Part shown: piece by piece, positions 8,713 through 21,500 of the stretch
Layout of the letters: each line of letters opens with the position of its first letter
How positions within the stretch are numbered: position 1 is the first letter of the stretch
NCBI GenBank assembly: GCA_038216465.1
Contig: JBBQQC010000001.1
Location: forward strand, 124,001-188,000
DNA length: 64,000 nt
Source of the DNA: JACCZX01 sp038216465
Lineage (GTDB): Bacteria; Pseudomonadota; Gammaproteobacteria; Burkholderiales; Burkholderiaceae_F
Direction of reading: 5' to 3'
The notes under the pieces: model-generated
What the model was told of the DNA's origin: nothing
Seen by the model: the letters and a program-made list of their open reading frames with translations, nothing else
Database searches by the model: none
Translations under genes and position numbers: made by a program

Positions 8713-8957
8713 TCCCCGTCTTGATTCATGTGCTTCCGCTCAACCCTGATGTGACATTTGCCCGCTCTGTGGGGCACGCCGATCGTCTTGCCCGGTTTGC
8801 GGGAGTTTAGGTTTACAAATCCACGGCTTATCAGCGGTATCTTTCGCCTTCTCTAAGGTGGCCGGACAGCTATAACTTGGCGGTTCGGAGGCTTCGATTC
8901 GCGTAGCTCGTCCGTTTCGAGCTCAGCAAAGCGGTTTTAGGGATACTCGCTACCCAA
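8713..8957. other. Intergenic region ahead of pilB
   Basis: No reading frame with family features is seen in these 245 bases. A weak sigma-70 -10 (TATAAC, 8871-8876) is the only promoter-like element, without a good -35. A GGGGCACG at about 8771 resembles half of a sigma-54 site, but the spacing to the next GC is wrong. Confidence 0.3.
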
Positions 8958-10706
<1,749 letters not shown>

Positions 10707-10725
10707 AAGTCAAGCGGAGTAACTG

Positions 10726-11961
10726 ATGGCCACCGGAACACTTGCCAAGGGACGCCCTGCCGCACAGGTAAGGGAGTCGATGTTTCATTGGGAAGGGCGC
10801 GACAAGAACGGCCGCGTCGTAAAGGGCGACATGCGCGCGGGCGGAGAGTCGGTCGTCGCAGCATCGTTGCGCCGGCGCGGCATCATGACGACCAAGATCA
10901 AGAAGCAGAGCTTCTCGCGCGGCAAGAAAATCACCGAGAAAGACCTGGCGTTGTTCTCGCGCCAGTTGTCGACGATGTTGAAGGCCGGTGTGCCGTTGAT
11001 GCAGGCATTCGATATCGTCGGCAAGGGGCACTCCAATCCGTCGATGGCGCGCTTGATGAACGACATTCGCGCCGACGTCGAAACCGGTACCAGCTTGAAC
11101 CAGGCATTCCGCAAATACCCGCTGTACTTCGATCCGCTGTTCTGCAACCTGGTGGCGGCAGGCGAGCAGGCGGGTATCTTGGAAACGTTGCTGGATCGTC
11201 TTGCGACGTATCAGGAAAAGACGATCGCGTTGAAGGGCAAGATCAAGAAGGCCATGTTCTACCCAATCATGATCATTTTGGTCGCGATTCTTGTGACTGC
11301 GGTCATCATGATTTTCGTGATTCCGTCGTTCAAGAGCGTGTTCACCAGTTTCGGTGCCGATCTTCCCGCACCGACATTGATGGTGATCGCGATGTCGGAT
11401 TTCATGGTGGCCTACTGGTACGTGGTTTTCGGCATTGCTTTCGGCGGTGTCTACTTTCTGCTGCAGGCGTGGCGGCGATCGCCGAAAGTCAAGGCTGCTG
11501 TCGATCGCACATTGCTGAAGCTGCCGGTACTGGGGGAGATGCTGCAGAAAGCTTCGATCGCACGTTGGAGCCGCACGTTGGCAACCACGTTTGCCGCGGG
11601 CGTGCCACTGGTTGAGGCGCTGGATTCGGTTGGCCCGGCCGCCGGCAACTGGGTCTACAAAGAGGCTACGAAGCAAGTACAAAACGAGGTCAACATCGGC
11701 ACGAGTCTGGCGCAGTCGATGCAGAATACCGGCGTCTTTCCGAATATGGCGATCCAGATGACGTCGATCGGCGAGGAATCGGGCTCGCTGGACTCGATGC
11801 TTTCGAAGGTGGCCGACTACTACGAGCGCGAAGTCGATGAAACCGTCGATGCACTGGCAAGCTTGCTCGAGCCGATGATCATGGTGATTCTGGGCGTCGT
11901 TGTCGGCGGGATTGTGATTGCCATTTATCTGCCGATCTTCAAGCTCGGCCAGGTGGTCTAG
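10726..11961 (+). CDS. pilC: Type IV pilus inner-membrane platform protein PilC
   Basis: PilC is the polytopic membrane platform on which PilB and PilT act. The 411-residue product has two repeated T2SSF domains. Each carries the F..QLSTMLKAGVPL..A or TLATTFAAGVPLVEAL motif (about 78-95 and 282-300), with hydrophobic segments at about 182-205, 228-246 and 386-405. It sits 19 bases after pilB with a short spacer. The opposite strand carries a 474-codon open frame, judged a shadow of this gene. Confidence 0.96.
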   Translation: MATGTLAKGRPAAQVRESMFHWEGRDKNGRVVKGDMRAGGESVVAASLRRRGIMTTKIKKQSFSRGKKITEKDLALFSRQLSTMLKAGVPLMQAFDIVGKGHSNPSMARLMNDIRADVETGTSLNQAFRKYPLYFDPLFCNLVAAGEQAGILETLLDRLATYQEKTIALKGKIKKAMFYPIMIILVAILVTAVIMIFVIPSFKSVFTSFGADLPAPTLMVIAMSDFMVAYWYVVFGIAFGGVYFLLQAWRRSPKVKAAVDRTLLKLPVLGEMLQKASIARWSRTLATTFAAGVPLVEALDSVGPAAGNWVYKEATKQVQNEVNIGTSLAQSMQNTGVFPNMAIQMTSIGEESGSLDSMLSKVADYYEREVDETVDALASLLEPMIMVILGVVVGGIVIAIYLPIFKLGQVV

Positions 11962-11976
11962 CCAACAGCCCAGACA

Positions 11977-12001
11977 CGCCGGCGTCCTTGCGACGCCGGC
12001 G
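11977..12001 (+). other. Perfect 10-bp inverted repeat between pilC and pilD
   Basis: CGCCGGCGTC, a five-base loop and GACGCCGGCG form a perfect hairpin ending 8 bases before the TTG start of pilD. No T-tract follows, so it is unlikely to be an efficient intrinsic terminator. It may stabilise the pilBC transcript end or occlude pilD initiation. Confidence 0.7.
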
Positions 12002-12009
12002 ATTGATAC

Positions 12010-12846
12010 TTGTTCGAACCCTATCTCCTGGTCGTCATCGTTGCCGTCTTTAGCTTGGCGATTGGCTCGTTTCTCAACGTTCTGATCCATCGCCTACCGA
12101 AGATGATGGAGGCCGACTGGCACGCCCAATGCGCCGAGCTCGAAGGCGGCGTGGCAGCGGCGGCCGGACACTACAACTTGCTCGTGCCAGCCTCTCACTG
12201 CCCGCAGTGCAAGGCTCCGCTGCGCGTCATCGAGAACATACCCATCGCATCGTGGCTGGCACTGCGCGGTAAATGCGCGCACTGTGCCGCTCGTATATCG
12301 GCCCGCTACCCGATTGTCGAGGCGCTTACTGCGCTGCTGTCTGCAGTCGTGGCGTGGAAATTCGGATTGACGTGGCACACCGCGCTCGCGTTGGTGTTCA
12401 CATGGACGTTGATCGCCCTGACGTTCATCGACGCCGATACGACGTTGCTTCCCGACGACTTAACGTTGCCGCTGCTATGGCTCGGCCTGCTTGCTAATAC
12501 TTTCGGCGCCTTCGTGCCTCTGAAAGACGCTGTGCTCGGTGCCGCCGCTGGCTATGTGGTGCTGTGGTCGATCTACTGGCTCTTCAAGCTGACAACCGGC
12601 AAGGAAGGCATGGGGTACGGTGACTTCAAATTACTGGCCGCACTGGGTGCCTGGATGGGGTGGAAGGCGCTGCTGCCGCTCGTGCTGCTGTCTTCGTTGG
12701 TGGGCGCCGTGGTCGGCGTTTCCATGATCGTGCTAGCGCGGCGCGGACGTGAGGTTCCCATTCCGTTTGGCCCCTATCTGGCGGCGGCCGGGATGATCGT
12801 TTTACTTACCGGTGATCGGCTGACCAGCTGGCTCGTGCCGCTCTGA
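12010..12846 (+). CDS. pilD: Prepilin peptidase / N-methyltransferase PilD
   Basis: PilD cleaves the leader of type IV prepilins and methylates the new N-terminus in the inner membrane. The 278-residue product has the cytoplasmic four-cysteine zinc motif (C64-C67 and C89-C92), then the A24 aspartyl peptidase domain with the catalytic pair in FIDADT (around Asp141-143) and GYGDFK (Asp205). Multiple membrane segments fill the remainder. The start is TTG, with no strong ribosome-binding site and a stable hairpin just upstream. The stop overlaps the coaE ATG as TGATG. Confidence 0.95.
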   Translation: MFEPYLLVVIVAVFSLAIGSFLNVLIHRLPKMMEADWHAQCAELEGGVAAAAGHYNLLVPASHCPQCKAPLRVIENIPIASWLALRGKCAHCAARISARYPIVEALTALLSAVVAWKFGLTWHTALALVFTWTLIALTFIDADTTLLPDDLTLPLLWLGLLANTFGAFVPLKDAVLGAAAGYVVLWSIYWLFKLTTGKEGMGYGDFKLLAALGAWMGWKALLPLVLLSSLVGAVVGVSMIVLARRGREVPIPFGPYLAAAGMIVLLTGDRLTSWLVPL

Positions 12847-13481
12847 TGTCCGCCTTTGGCGTCGGCCTGACCGGGGGCGCTGGCAGCGGCAAATCAACGA
12901 TCGCGGCAATGCTGGCCGAACAAGGGGCTGCGGTTGTCGATGCCGATGCGATCGCGCACCAGCTGACAGCCGTCGGGGGCGCTGCCATCAGCGCGCTGCG
13001 CAGCGTGTTCGGCGCTGAAGCGATTGGCGCCGACGGCGCTCTGGACCGGGCCCGCATGCGCGACCGTGTTTTCTCCGACAGCGCTGCACGTGCACAGCTC
13101 GAATCGCTGCTGCATCCGATGATCCGGGTTGCAATGCGTGAGCGAGCTGCCGAACTGAGCCGGGATGGCGCGTCGTACGTCGTTTTCGTCGTGCCGCTGC
13201 TGGTTGAAAACGCCCGCGCACCCGACTATGCCGACCGTATCCTGCTGATCGACTGCAGCGAATCGACGCAGCTGGCACGCGTCTGCGCGCGCGCCGGAAT
13301 CGACCGGCAGACTGCACGCAACATCATCGCCGCGCAGGCCACGCGCGCTCAGCGGCTGGCGGCAGCCGACGACGTATTGGTGAATGAGGCGTCCCTGGCA
13401 GAAGTTGCGCCCAGGGTGCGGCAGCTACACCGTGCGTATGTGCGCTCGGCGGCGATGAAACGAGAGCACGAAATGCTGTGA
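12846..13481 (+). CDS. coaE: Dephospho-CoA kinase
   Basis: CoaE phosphorylates dephospho-CoA in the last step of coenzyme A synthesis. The 211-residue product has P-loop TGGAGSGKST (9-18), the VVDADAIAHQL motif (34-44) and the VVFVVPLLVEN segment, matching the family in length and order. Its ATG overlaps the pilD stop by one base. The pilB-pilC-pilD-coaE-zapD-yacG order is conserved across many beta- and gammaproteobacteria. Confidence 0.96.
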   Translation: MSAFGVGLTGGAGSGKSTIAAMLAEQGAAVVDADAIAHQLTAVGGAAISALRSVFGAEAIGADGALDRARMRDRVFSDSAARAQLESLLHPMIRVAMRERAAELSRDGASYVVFVVPLLVENARAPDYADRILLIDCSESTQLARVCARAGIDRQTARNIIAAQATRAQRLAAADDVLVNEASLAEVAPRVRQLHRAYVRSAAMKREHEML

Positions 13482-13514
13482 TATCTTCGATCATGCTCAC
13501 GATTGCACCGCGAG

Positions 13515-14285
13515 ATGTTGACGGACGGTAAGGTCTTGTACGAGTACCCGTTCAGCGAGCGCGTGCGTACCCTGCTGCGTCTGGAAGACCTGTTCGACAA
13601 GTTGATGTACTTCTGCGCACAGGAGCATTCGTACTGCCATCACACTGCGCTGCTAACACTCTTTGAAATACTCGAGGTCACTTCACGTGCCGACTTGAGA
13701 TCGGACTTGCTGCAGGAGCTCGAACGTCACAGGCAATCGCTGCAGGCGTTGCGCAATAACCCCCAGGTCTCCGAAAGTGCTTTGTCCGGCGTGCTCGCCG
13801 AGATCGAACGCGCGCAAAAGGATCTGAATGCGACCACGGGTAAGGCCGGCCAGCACGTTCGCGACAATGAATGGTTGATGAGCATCCGCAGCCGCGCGAT
13901 CATCCCAGGCGGTACGTGCGAATTCGATCTACCGTCGTACCACGCCTGGCTGACGCGCGACGTCGACACGCGCGCGCGGGATCTGCAGAACTGGGTTGCG
14001 CCGATGCTGCAATTTCACTCAGCACTGGCGATCGTCCTCAAGCTGTTGCGCGAAACCGCGCATCGCAGCAAGCAGGTCGCCGCTCAGGGCGCGTTCCAGC
14101 AGATGTTGCAAGGACGCACCTATGCCTTGCTGCAGGTGAGCATCGCCGGCGCGCTGAACGCCATACCCGAAATCAGCGCCAACAAATATATGCTGTGGAT
14201 ACGCTTTACTACGCAGGATGGCGAGCCGAAACCACGATCGATGGATCGAGACGTGCCGTTCGAGCTGGCTCTTTGCGCATTTTAG
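13515..14285 (+). CDS. zapD: Cell division protein ZapD
   Basis: ZapD cross-links FtsZ filaments and supports Z-ring assembly in the cytoplasm. The 256-residue product has the family start VLYEYPFSERVRTLLRLEDLF and the conserved ANKYMLWIRF segment near the C-terminus. An in-frame TTG at 13503 could add four residues. The ATG was chosen because neither site has a clear ribosome-binding site and ATG is the stronger codon. The gene lies between coaE and yacG, as expected for the family. Confidence 0.93.
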   Translation: MLTDGKVLYEYPFSERVRTLLRLEDLFDKLMYFCAQEHSYCHHTALLTLFEILEVTSRADLRSDLLQELERHRQSLQALRNNPQVSESALSGVLAEIERAQKDLNATTGKAGQHVRDNEWLMSIRSRAIIPGGTCEFDLPSYHAWLTRDVDTRARDLQNWVAPMLQFHSALAIVLKLLRETAHRSKQVAAQGAFQQMLQGRTYALLQVSIAGALNAIPEISANKYMLWIRFTTQDGEPKPRSMDRDVPFELALCAF

Positions 14286-14291
14286 GGTCGT

Positions 14292-14495
14292 ATGGCCACG
14301 GTCAGATGCCCGACGTGCGGTCATGACGTCAAGTGGACTGATAAAGAAAAGTTTCGGCCGTTTTGTTCAGAGCGCTGCAAGATGATCGATCTCGGCGCGT
14401 GGGCGTCCAACGGCTATTCGATCGCGGGCAGGGATACGTCCGACGGCGGCGATAGCAATGCGAGCATCCCGGACCCATCGATCCGGCCACACTGA
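14292..14495 (+). CDS. yacG: DNA gyrase inhibitor / zinc protein YacG
   Basis: YacG is a small zinc-binding protein; E. coli YacG binds GyrB and inhibits DNA gyrase. The 67-residue product has the four zinc cysteines C6, C9, C25 and C29, with the conserved FCSERCKMIDLGAW context. It starts 6 bases after zapD. Its last 82 bases overlap the 3' end of the opposite-strand Nudix/ThiE gene, so the Ser/Asp-rich tail is encoded on DNA also used by the other gene. Confidence 0.93.
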   Translation: MATVRCPTCGHDVKWTDKEKFRPFCSERCKMIDLGAWASNGYSIAGRDTSDGGDSNASIPDPSIRPH

Positions 14496-15442
14496 TCGTC
14501 ATTCCACACCGCTGACAGCGATGCAACGCCGTGCGCGCCGTGCGACATCGCGCTTGCGAGATCGGACCAGCGCATCCCACCCAGCGCGTACACCGGAACG
14601 TCGGTATTTGACACCATCTGCGCAAACGAATCCCAGCCTAGCGGCGCCAAACGCGGATGGGTAGCAGTAGCCTGCACCGGACCAGCAACGACGAGATCAA
14701 ATTGCAGCTCAGCGGCCCGTTCGATTTCAGCAACCGAGTGCACCGATGCACCGACCCACTCGAGTGCCGGGCGTTGTTTCGTTGTTGCGAGATCAGGCGC
14801 GGTGAAGTGAACGCCGTCAGCCCGCTCCCACAATGACGTCGGATGGCGGCTGCTGACCAGCAATATCGCTTGCGCCGCGCGAACGCGCGCCAGCACTTCA
14901 TCGAACAACGCTTGTGACTCGGCCCGATCCAGCGCCGGCTCACGAAATTGAAGCAGCCGCAACCCGCGCGCCAGCGCCGATTCCAGGCGCCGCAGGAAGC
15001 GGTCGCGACCGAGAAGTGCCGCTGCGCTGATCGCGTACAGCGGTGGCAGCATCAGCCACCGCAGCACCGGAACGGTGGCCGGCAGCAGCGGTCCGTCCGG
15101 CAAAGCATCGGCCGAAAAGAAACCGAAGCTCTGGTGTTCACGCGCGCGTAGCTCCCCGCTCCAGTGGAAGACGCGATAGAAATGCAGCCGCACCAATGCG
15201 TGCGGATATTCGAAGACACGTACCAGCCACGGATACGCAGCGCCGATGCTGATGCCCAGCTCTTCATGCAGCTCACGCGCGAGCGCTCGTTCAACCGCCT
15301 CGCCAGCTTCGACTTTGCCGCCCGGAAATTCCCAGTAAGACGCATAGGGCTTTCCTGCTGGCCGACTGGCCAGCAGGAAATGACCGTCGCGGCGAATCAG
15401 CACACCGGCCGCGACATCGACCGGTGCGCGCGACAAACTCAT
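14414..15442 (-). CDS. Nudix hydrolase (MutT-like) fused to a ThiE-like domain
   Basis: The 342-residue product has two domains. Residues 1-130 are a MutT-type Nudix hydrolase, with a Nudix box from GGKVEAGEAVERAL to RELHEELG (about 41-64), predicted to clean oxidised nucleotides such as 8-oxo-dGTP. Residues 135-342 resemble thiamine-phosphate synthase (YAISAAALLGRDRF to ALGGM). The usual QLR.K lysine motif reads LLQFREPAL, so TMP synthase activity is doubtful. Such MutT-ThiE/TenI fusions are known in Proteobacteria. Its ATG overlaps the stop of the DUF815 gene as ATGA. The 3' end overlaps yacG. Confidence 0.9.
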   Translation of the reverse strand: MSLSRAPVDVAAGVLIRRDGHFLLASRPAGKPYASYWEFPGGKVEAGEAVERALARELHEELGISIGAAYPWLVRVFEYPHALVRLHFYRVFHWSGELRAREHQSFGFFSADALPDGPLLPATVPVLRWLMLPPLYAISAAALLGRDRFLRRLESALARGLRLLQFREPALDRAESQALFDEVLARVRAAQAILLVSSRHPTSLWERADGVHFTAPDLATTKQRPALEWVGASVHSVAEIERAAELQFDLVVAGPVQATATHPRLAPLGWDSFAQMVSNTDVPVYALGGMRWSDLASAMSHGAHGVASLSAVWNDDQCGRIDGSGMLALLSPPSDVSLPAIE

Positions 15443-16341
15443 CGTGACGGGGTACCGCTCGCGAGACGTTTGCTGCCGGCCCAGTGCCGCGCGAACTGCA
15501 ATGCGACGCGGCCGGACCGTGAGCCACGCTGCAGCGCGAACTGCAATGCTTCGGCGCGTGCCTCGGCGGCTTCGTGCTGTTGTAAACCCAGCCGCTGTAG
15601 CCAGTGGCCGACGATATCGAGGTAGTCATCCTGGCGAAAGGGATAGAACGAAAGCCACAGGCCGAAACGTTCGGACAGCGAAACCTGCTCTTCAACGGCC
15701 TCCGCTGGATGGATTTCTCCATCGCCGTCGTAACGCGTATTGAGGTTGTCGCGCATCAACTCCGGCATCAAATGGCGCCGGTTTGACGATGCGTAAATCA
15801 GGACATTATCGGCGGTGCCGGCGATAGACCCGTCGAGGGCCGCTTTCAGCTCCTTGTAGCCGGCCTCGTTCGCATCAAACGACAGGTCGTCACAAAAAAT
15901 GATGAAGTGTTCGGCTCGTTGGGCGATGCTGTCTACGATATCGGCAACATCGATCAGGTCGCGCTTGTCGACCTCGATCAGCCGCAATCCGCGCCCGGAA
16001 AACTCGTGCAAACACGCGCGGATCAGCGAAGATTTTCCGGTGCCGCGGGCGCCTGTCAGCAACACGTTGTTGGCAGGCAGACCGCGCACGAAGCGCTCGG
16101 TGTTCTGGCGCAGCGCGTTCTTCTGATCATCAACATGTTTTAGATCGTCAAACGGAATCAACGCGGGCCGCGACACCGGCTGCAACTCGCCCTGCTCGAT
16201 TCCAAGATAGCGGCGCTTGCGCCAGCGAAACGCCGGTGACGCCAAAAAATCGGTCTGCGTCTGCGCCGGCAGCACCGATTCAAGGCGCTCGAGCACGGCG
16301 ACAAGCCGCTGCAACGTAGGGTCCGATGTGACGCGGTTCAC
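15439..16341 (-). CDS. DUF815 family AAA ATPase
   Basis: This is a predicted P-loop ATPase of the DUF815 family; its cellular role is not established. The 300-residue product has Walker A GARGTGKSS and Walker B FIIFCDDLSF, then an ASSNRRHLMPE sensor-like segment and FGLWLSFYPF, characteristic of the family. The GTG start overlaps the argJ stop as GTGA (16338-16341) and was chosen over the longer frame that begins inside argJ. It is coupled at both ends, to argJ and to the Nudix fusion gene, suggesting one operon. Confidence 0.88.
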   Translation of the reverse strand: MNRVTSDPTLQRLVAVLERLESVLPAQTQTDFLASPAFRWRKRRYLGIEQGELQPVSRPALIPFDDLKHVDDQKNALRQNTERFVRGLPANNVLLTGARGTGKSSLIRACLHEFSGRGLRLIEVDKRDLIDVADIVDSIAQRAEHFIIFCDDLSFDANEAGYKELKAALDGSIAGTADNVLIYASSNRRHLMPELMRDNLNTRYDGDGEIHPAEAVEEQVSLSERFGLWLSFYPFRQDDYLDIVGHWLQRLGLQQHEAAEARAEALQFALQRGSRSGRVALQFARHWAGSKRLASGTPSR

Positions 16342-17573
16342 GACCGATAGTCCGCGTTGATCGATACGTACCCGTGTGACAGGTCCGTTGTCCACACCGA
16401 TGCGGCCGCCTGCCCGCGGCCGAGTTGCAATCGCACGACGATTTCCGCGTTCTTCATCACGCGCTGGCCGTCATCCTCCCGATACGCGGGGTGGCGACAC
16501 CCGTCACGGACCACATACACGTCGTCCAGATGCATTTGAACACGTCCCGGCTGCAGATTGTCGATGCCGGCATAACCGACCGCAGCAAGTATTCGTCCAA
16601 GGTTAGGGTCCGAAGCGAAGAACGCGGTCTTGACCAGCGGTGAATGCGCGACCGCATAAGCCACCCGGCGCGCCTCGTCCTCGGTCGACGCCTGCTCGAC
16701 CCGCACCTCAATAAATTTGGTCGCGCCCTCGCCGTCGCGCACGATCGCCTGAGCGAGTTCCCGCGCAATGGTGGCGAGGGCGTCCGAAAATGCGGAGTAA
16801 AAAGGCGAGCGTTCCGATTCGATTCGCGCCGCGCCGCCCCCGGTCGCGATGACAACAAGCGAGTCGTTGGTCGACGTATCGCCGTCAATCGTGATGCAGT
16901 TGAACGATCGATCGGCGGCGTGTTGCGTCAGTTGCTGCAGCAACGAGGGCGCAATCGTCGCATCCGTCGCGATGAAGCCAAGCATCGTCGCCATATTCGG
17001 TCGGATCATGCCGGCGCCCTTTGCAATGCCCGTCAGCGTGACCGCGCTTCCCGCGAAGTCGACTCGATGCGATGCGGCTTTCGGCACCGTGTCGGTCGTC
17101 ATAATGGCTTGGGCCGCTTGCAACCAGTGATCATCCGCCAGCCTGCCGACCGCCTGCGGCAGGCTAGCGACCAATCTATCGATCGGTAACGGCTCCATAA
17201 TCACACCGGTCGAAAATGGCAGGACCTGCTCTGCACTGCAACCGATCAGCTTAGCCAGCGCTGCGCAGCTCGCTCGCGCGGCCTCCAGCCCGGCTTCGCC
17301 GGTAGCCGCGTTCGCATTGCCGGTGTTGACGAGCAGCGCCCGTACGCCGCGCTTCTTGACCAGATGTTCGCGGCACACAAGAATCGGCGCCGCCGCAAAC
17401 CTGTTCTGCGTGAATACACCCGCAACACTCGCGCCATCTGCAATTCGCAAGACCAATAGATCCTTGCGATTGCGCTTGCGTATTCCGGCTTCAGCCCAGC
17501 CGAGCTCGATGCCGCGAACGGGAAAGAGTGAAACCGCATCGGGAGCGCAAAGGTTTACCGCCACTGCGTTCAC
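16338..17573 (-). CDS. argJ: Bifunctional ornithine acetyltransferase / N-acetylglutamate synthase
   Basis: ArgJ transfers the acetyl group from N-acetylornithine to glutamate, recycling acetyl in arginine synthesis. It may also make N-acetylglutamate from acetyl-CoA. The 411-residue precursor self-cleaves before the nucleophilic threonine within KGAGMIRPNMATMLGF, which is intact here. The N-terminal VNTGNANAATG and later TIDGDTSTNDS segments are also typical. It begins 17 bases after secA and overlaps the DUF815 ATPase gene. Confidence 0.97.
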   Translation of the reverse strand: MNAVAVNLCAPDAVSLFPVRGIELGWAEAGIRKRNRKDLLVLRIADGASVAGVFTQNRFAAAPILVCREHLVKKRGVRALLVNTGNANAATGEAGLEAARASCAALAKLIGCSAEQVLPFSTGVIMEPLPIDRLVASLPQAVGRLADDHWLQAAQAIMTTDTVPKAASHRVDFAGSAVTLTGIAKGAGMIRPNMATMLGFIATDATIAPSLLQQLTQHAADRSFNCITIDGDTSTNDSLVVIATGGGAARIESERSPFYSAFSDALATIARELAQAIVRDGEGATKFIEVRVEQASTEDEARRVAYAVAHSPLVKTAFFASDPNLGRILAAVGYAGIDNLQPGRVQMHLDDVYVVRDGCRHPAYREDDGQRVMKNAEIVVRLQLGRGQAAASVWTTDLSHGYVSINADYRS

Positions 17574-17590
17574 CGATCACGGATCACTGA

Positions 17591-20362
<2,772 letters not shown>

Positions 20363-20423
20363 TCAGGCAACTTGGGGGCAGCGCGTCCGCAGCCAAGCTT
20401 CGGCGCACGTGAAATGGAGAAAA

Positions 20424-20432
20424 ATTATGTCA
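20424..20432 (-). promoter_or_regulatory. Extended -10 promoter candidate for secA
   Basis: On the minus strand TGACATAAT (TGn followed by CATAAT) lies about 62 bases before the secA ATG. No good -35 is found at 17 bases, consistent with an extended -10 promoter. Confidence 0.4.
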
Positions 20433-20452
20433 CAGGGGTGGCGTGACAACGC

Positions 20453-20471
20453 GCGACCGCGAAGCGGTCGC
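20453..20471 (-). repeat. 8-bp inverted repeat downstream of the M23 peptidase gene
   Basis: GCGACCGC, a three-base loop and GCGGTCGC form a GC-rich hairpin 12 bases after the peptidase stop codon. There is no T-tract, so it could be a weak terminator or an mRNA 3' stabiliser ahead of the secA promoter. Confidence 0.5.
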
Positions 20472-20482
20472 CATAACAACCT

Positions 20483-21457
20483 TTACTTGGCTACCAGCCC
20501 TTTGATGTCGACGCGGGGCGACCCGGCGGCGTGCTGCTGCAGCGGACTGTCCTTGGCGAACAGAAACTTGGCGGGGTTCTGCGCGACACCCTGATGGTGC
20601 ACCTCAAAGTGCAGGTGAGAGCCAGTAGAACGCCCGGTTGAGCCGACTTCCCCGAGCTTTTGCCCGCGCTTGACGATGTCGCCCAGCGCCACCACGAGGC
20701 GGCTCGCGTGGGCGTAGCGACTCATCAACGAATTGCCATGATCGACTTCGACAATATTGCCCCACACCGGGTGATATTCCGCCATCACGACGACTCCGCC
20801 GGCAGCCGCATGAATCGGCGTCCCGGGCGACGCGGCGAAGTCGATGCCCGAGTGATGCGACATCTCTCCGGTAAACGGATCAGACCGCCACCCGAACCCC
20901 GATCCAATGAAGCCGTCAGACACGGGCTTGCTGTTCGGCAGCAGTGCCTGCCGCACCTGTTGCGCGCGCAGTTCCGCTTCGAGAACGCTCAGATAGTCCG
21001 CGCGCTGATCGACGCTCACCGAAAGCTGATTCAGCGCCAGATTCAGCTCGCGCAGCGTCATCGGGTCGCTGCTTTCCAGCGCACCGCCGCGACCCGGCAG
21101 TTGGGCGAAGCGGAATTCTTCGGGCCGGATGCCGGCCGCCTTGCCCACGCGCTCGCCAACCGCATCGAGCCGCAGCAACTGCGCCTGCACTTCGCCGAGT
21201 TTGCGTGCCAATGCGGATACGTTGTCGCGAACGAACTGGTCCTTGCGTTCCATCTCGTCACGCGTCACGAACGCAACCAAGTCCGAAAGGATCGGAATAC
21301 GCACGACCGACGCCGCGCGCACCGTCAGAAACGAAAACGCACCGGACAAGAGCAGCACGCCCAGCGCGAGGGTGATCGAAGCGACGAGTGCATGGCGGCG
21401 GGTAACACTGAGCGTCAAGGCGCGCGCCAATCGCTTGTCGACCACTATGATCTGCAT
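20483..21457 (-). CDS. M23 family metallopeptidase, membrane-anchored
   Basis: This is a predicted envelope zinc peptidase of the LytM/M23 group. The 324-residue product has one N-terminal membrane segment (about 24-46), a coiled-coil stretch (about 66-170), and a C-terminal M23 domain with metal ligands H202 and D206 in HSGIDF and H283 in HLHFEV. All ligands expected for activity are present, so it may cleave peptidoglycan cross-links rather than act only as an activator. It is divergent from the dciA-like gene and upstream of secA. Confidence 0.9.
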   Translation of the reverse strand: MQIIVVDKRLARALTLSVTRRHALVASITLALGVLLLSGAFSFLTVRAASVVRIPILSDLVAFVTRDEMERKDQFVRDNVSALARKLGEVQAQLLRLDAVGERVGKAAGIRPEEFRFAQLPGRGGALESSDPMTLRELNLALNQLSVSVDQRADYLSVLEAELRAQQVRQALLPNSKPVSDGFIGSGFGWRSDPFTGEMSHHSGIDFAASPGTPIHAAAGGVVVMAEYHPVWGNIVEVDHGNSLMSRYAHASRLVVALGDIVKRGQKLGEVGSTGRSTGSHLHFEVHHQGVAQNPAKFLFAKDSPLQQHAAGSPRVDIKGLVAK

Positions 21458-21500
21458 CCGCGCCCTCCCGCGCTTACCACCTGCCGCTCACCCGCCCACC

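Noticed and set aside
8765..8800. Possible sigma-54 promoter ahead of pilB
   Set aside because: GGGGCACG is present, but the next GC element is 15 rather than 10 bases after the GG, so the -24/-12 spacing fails.
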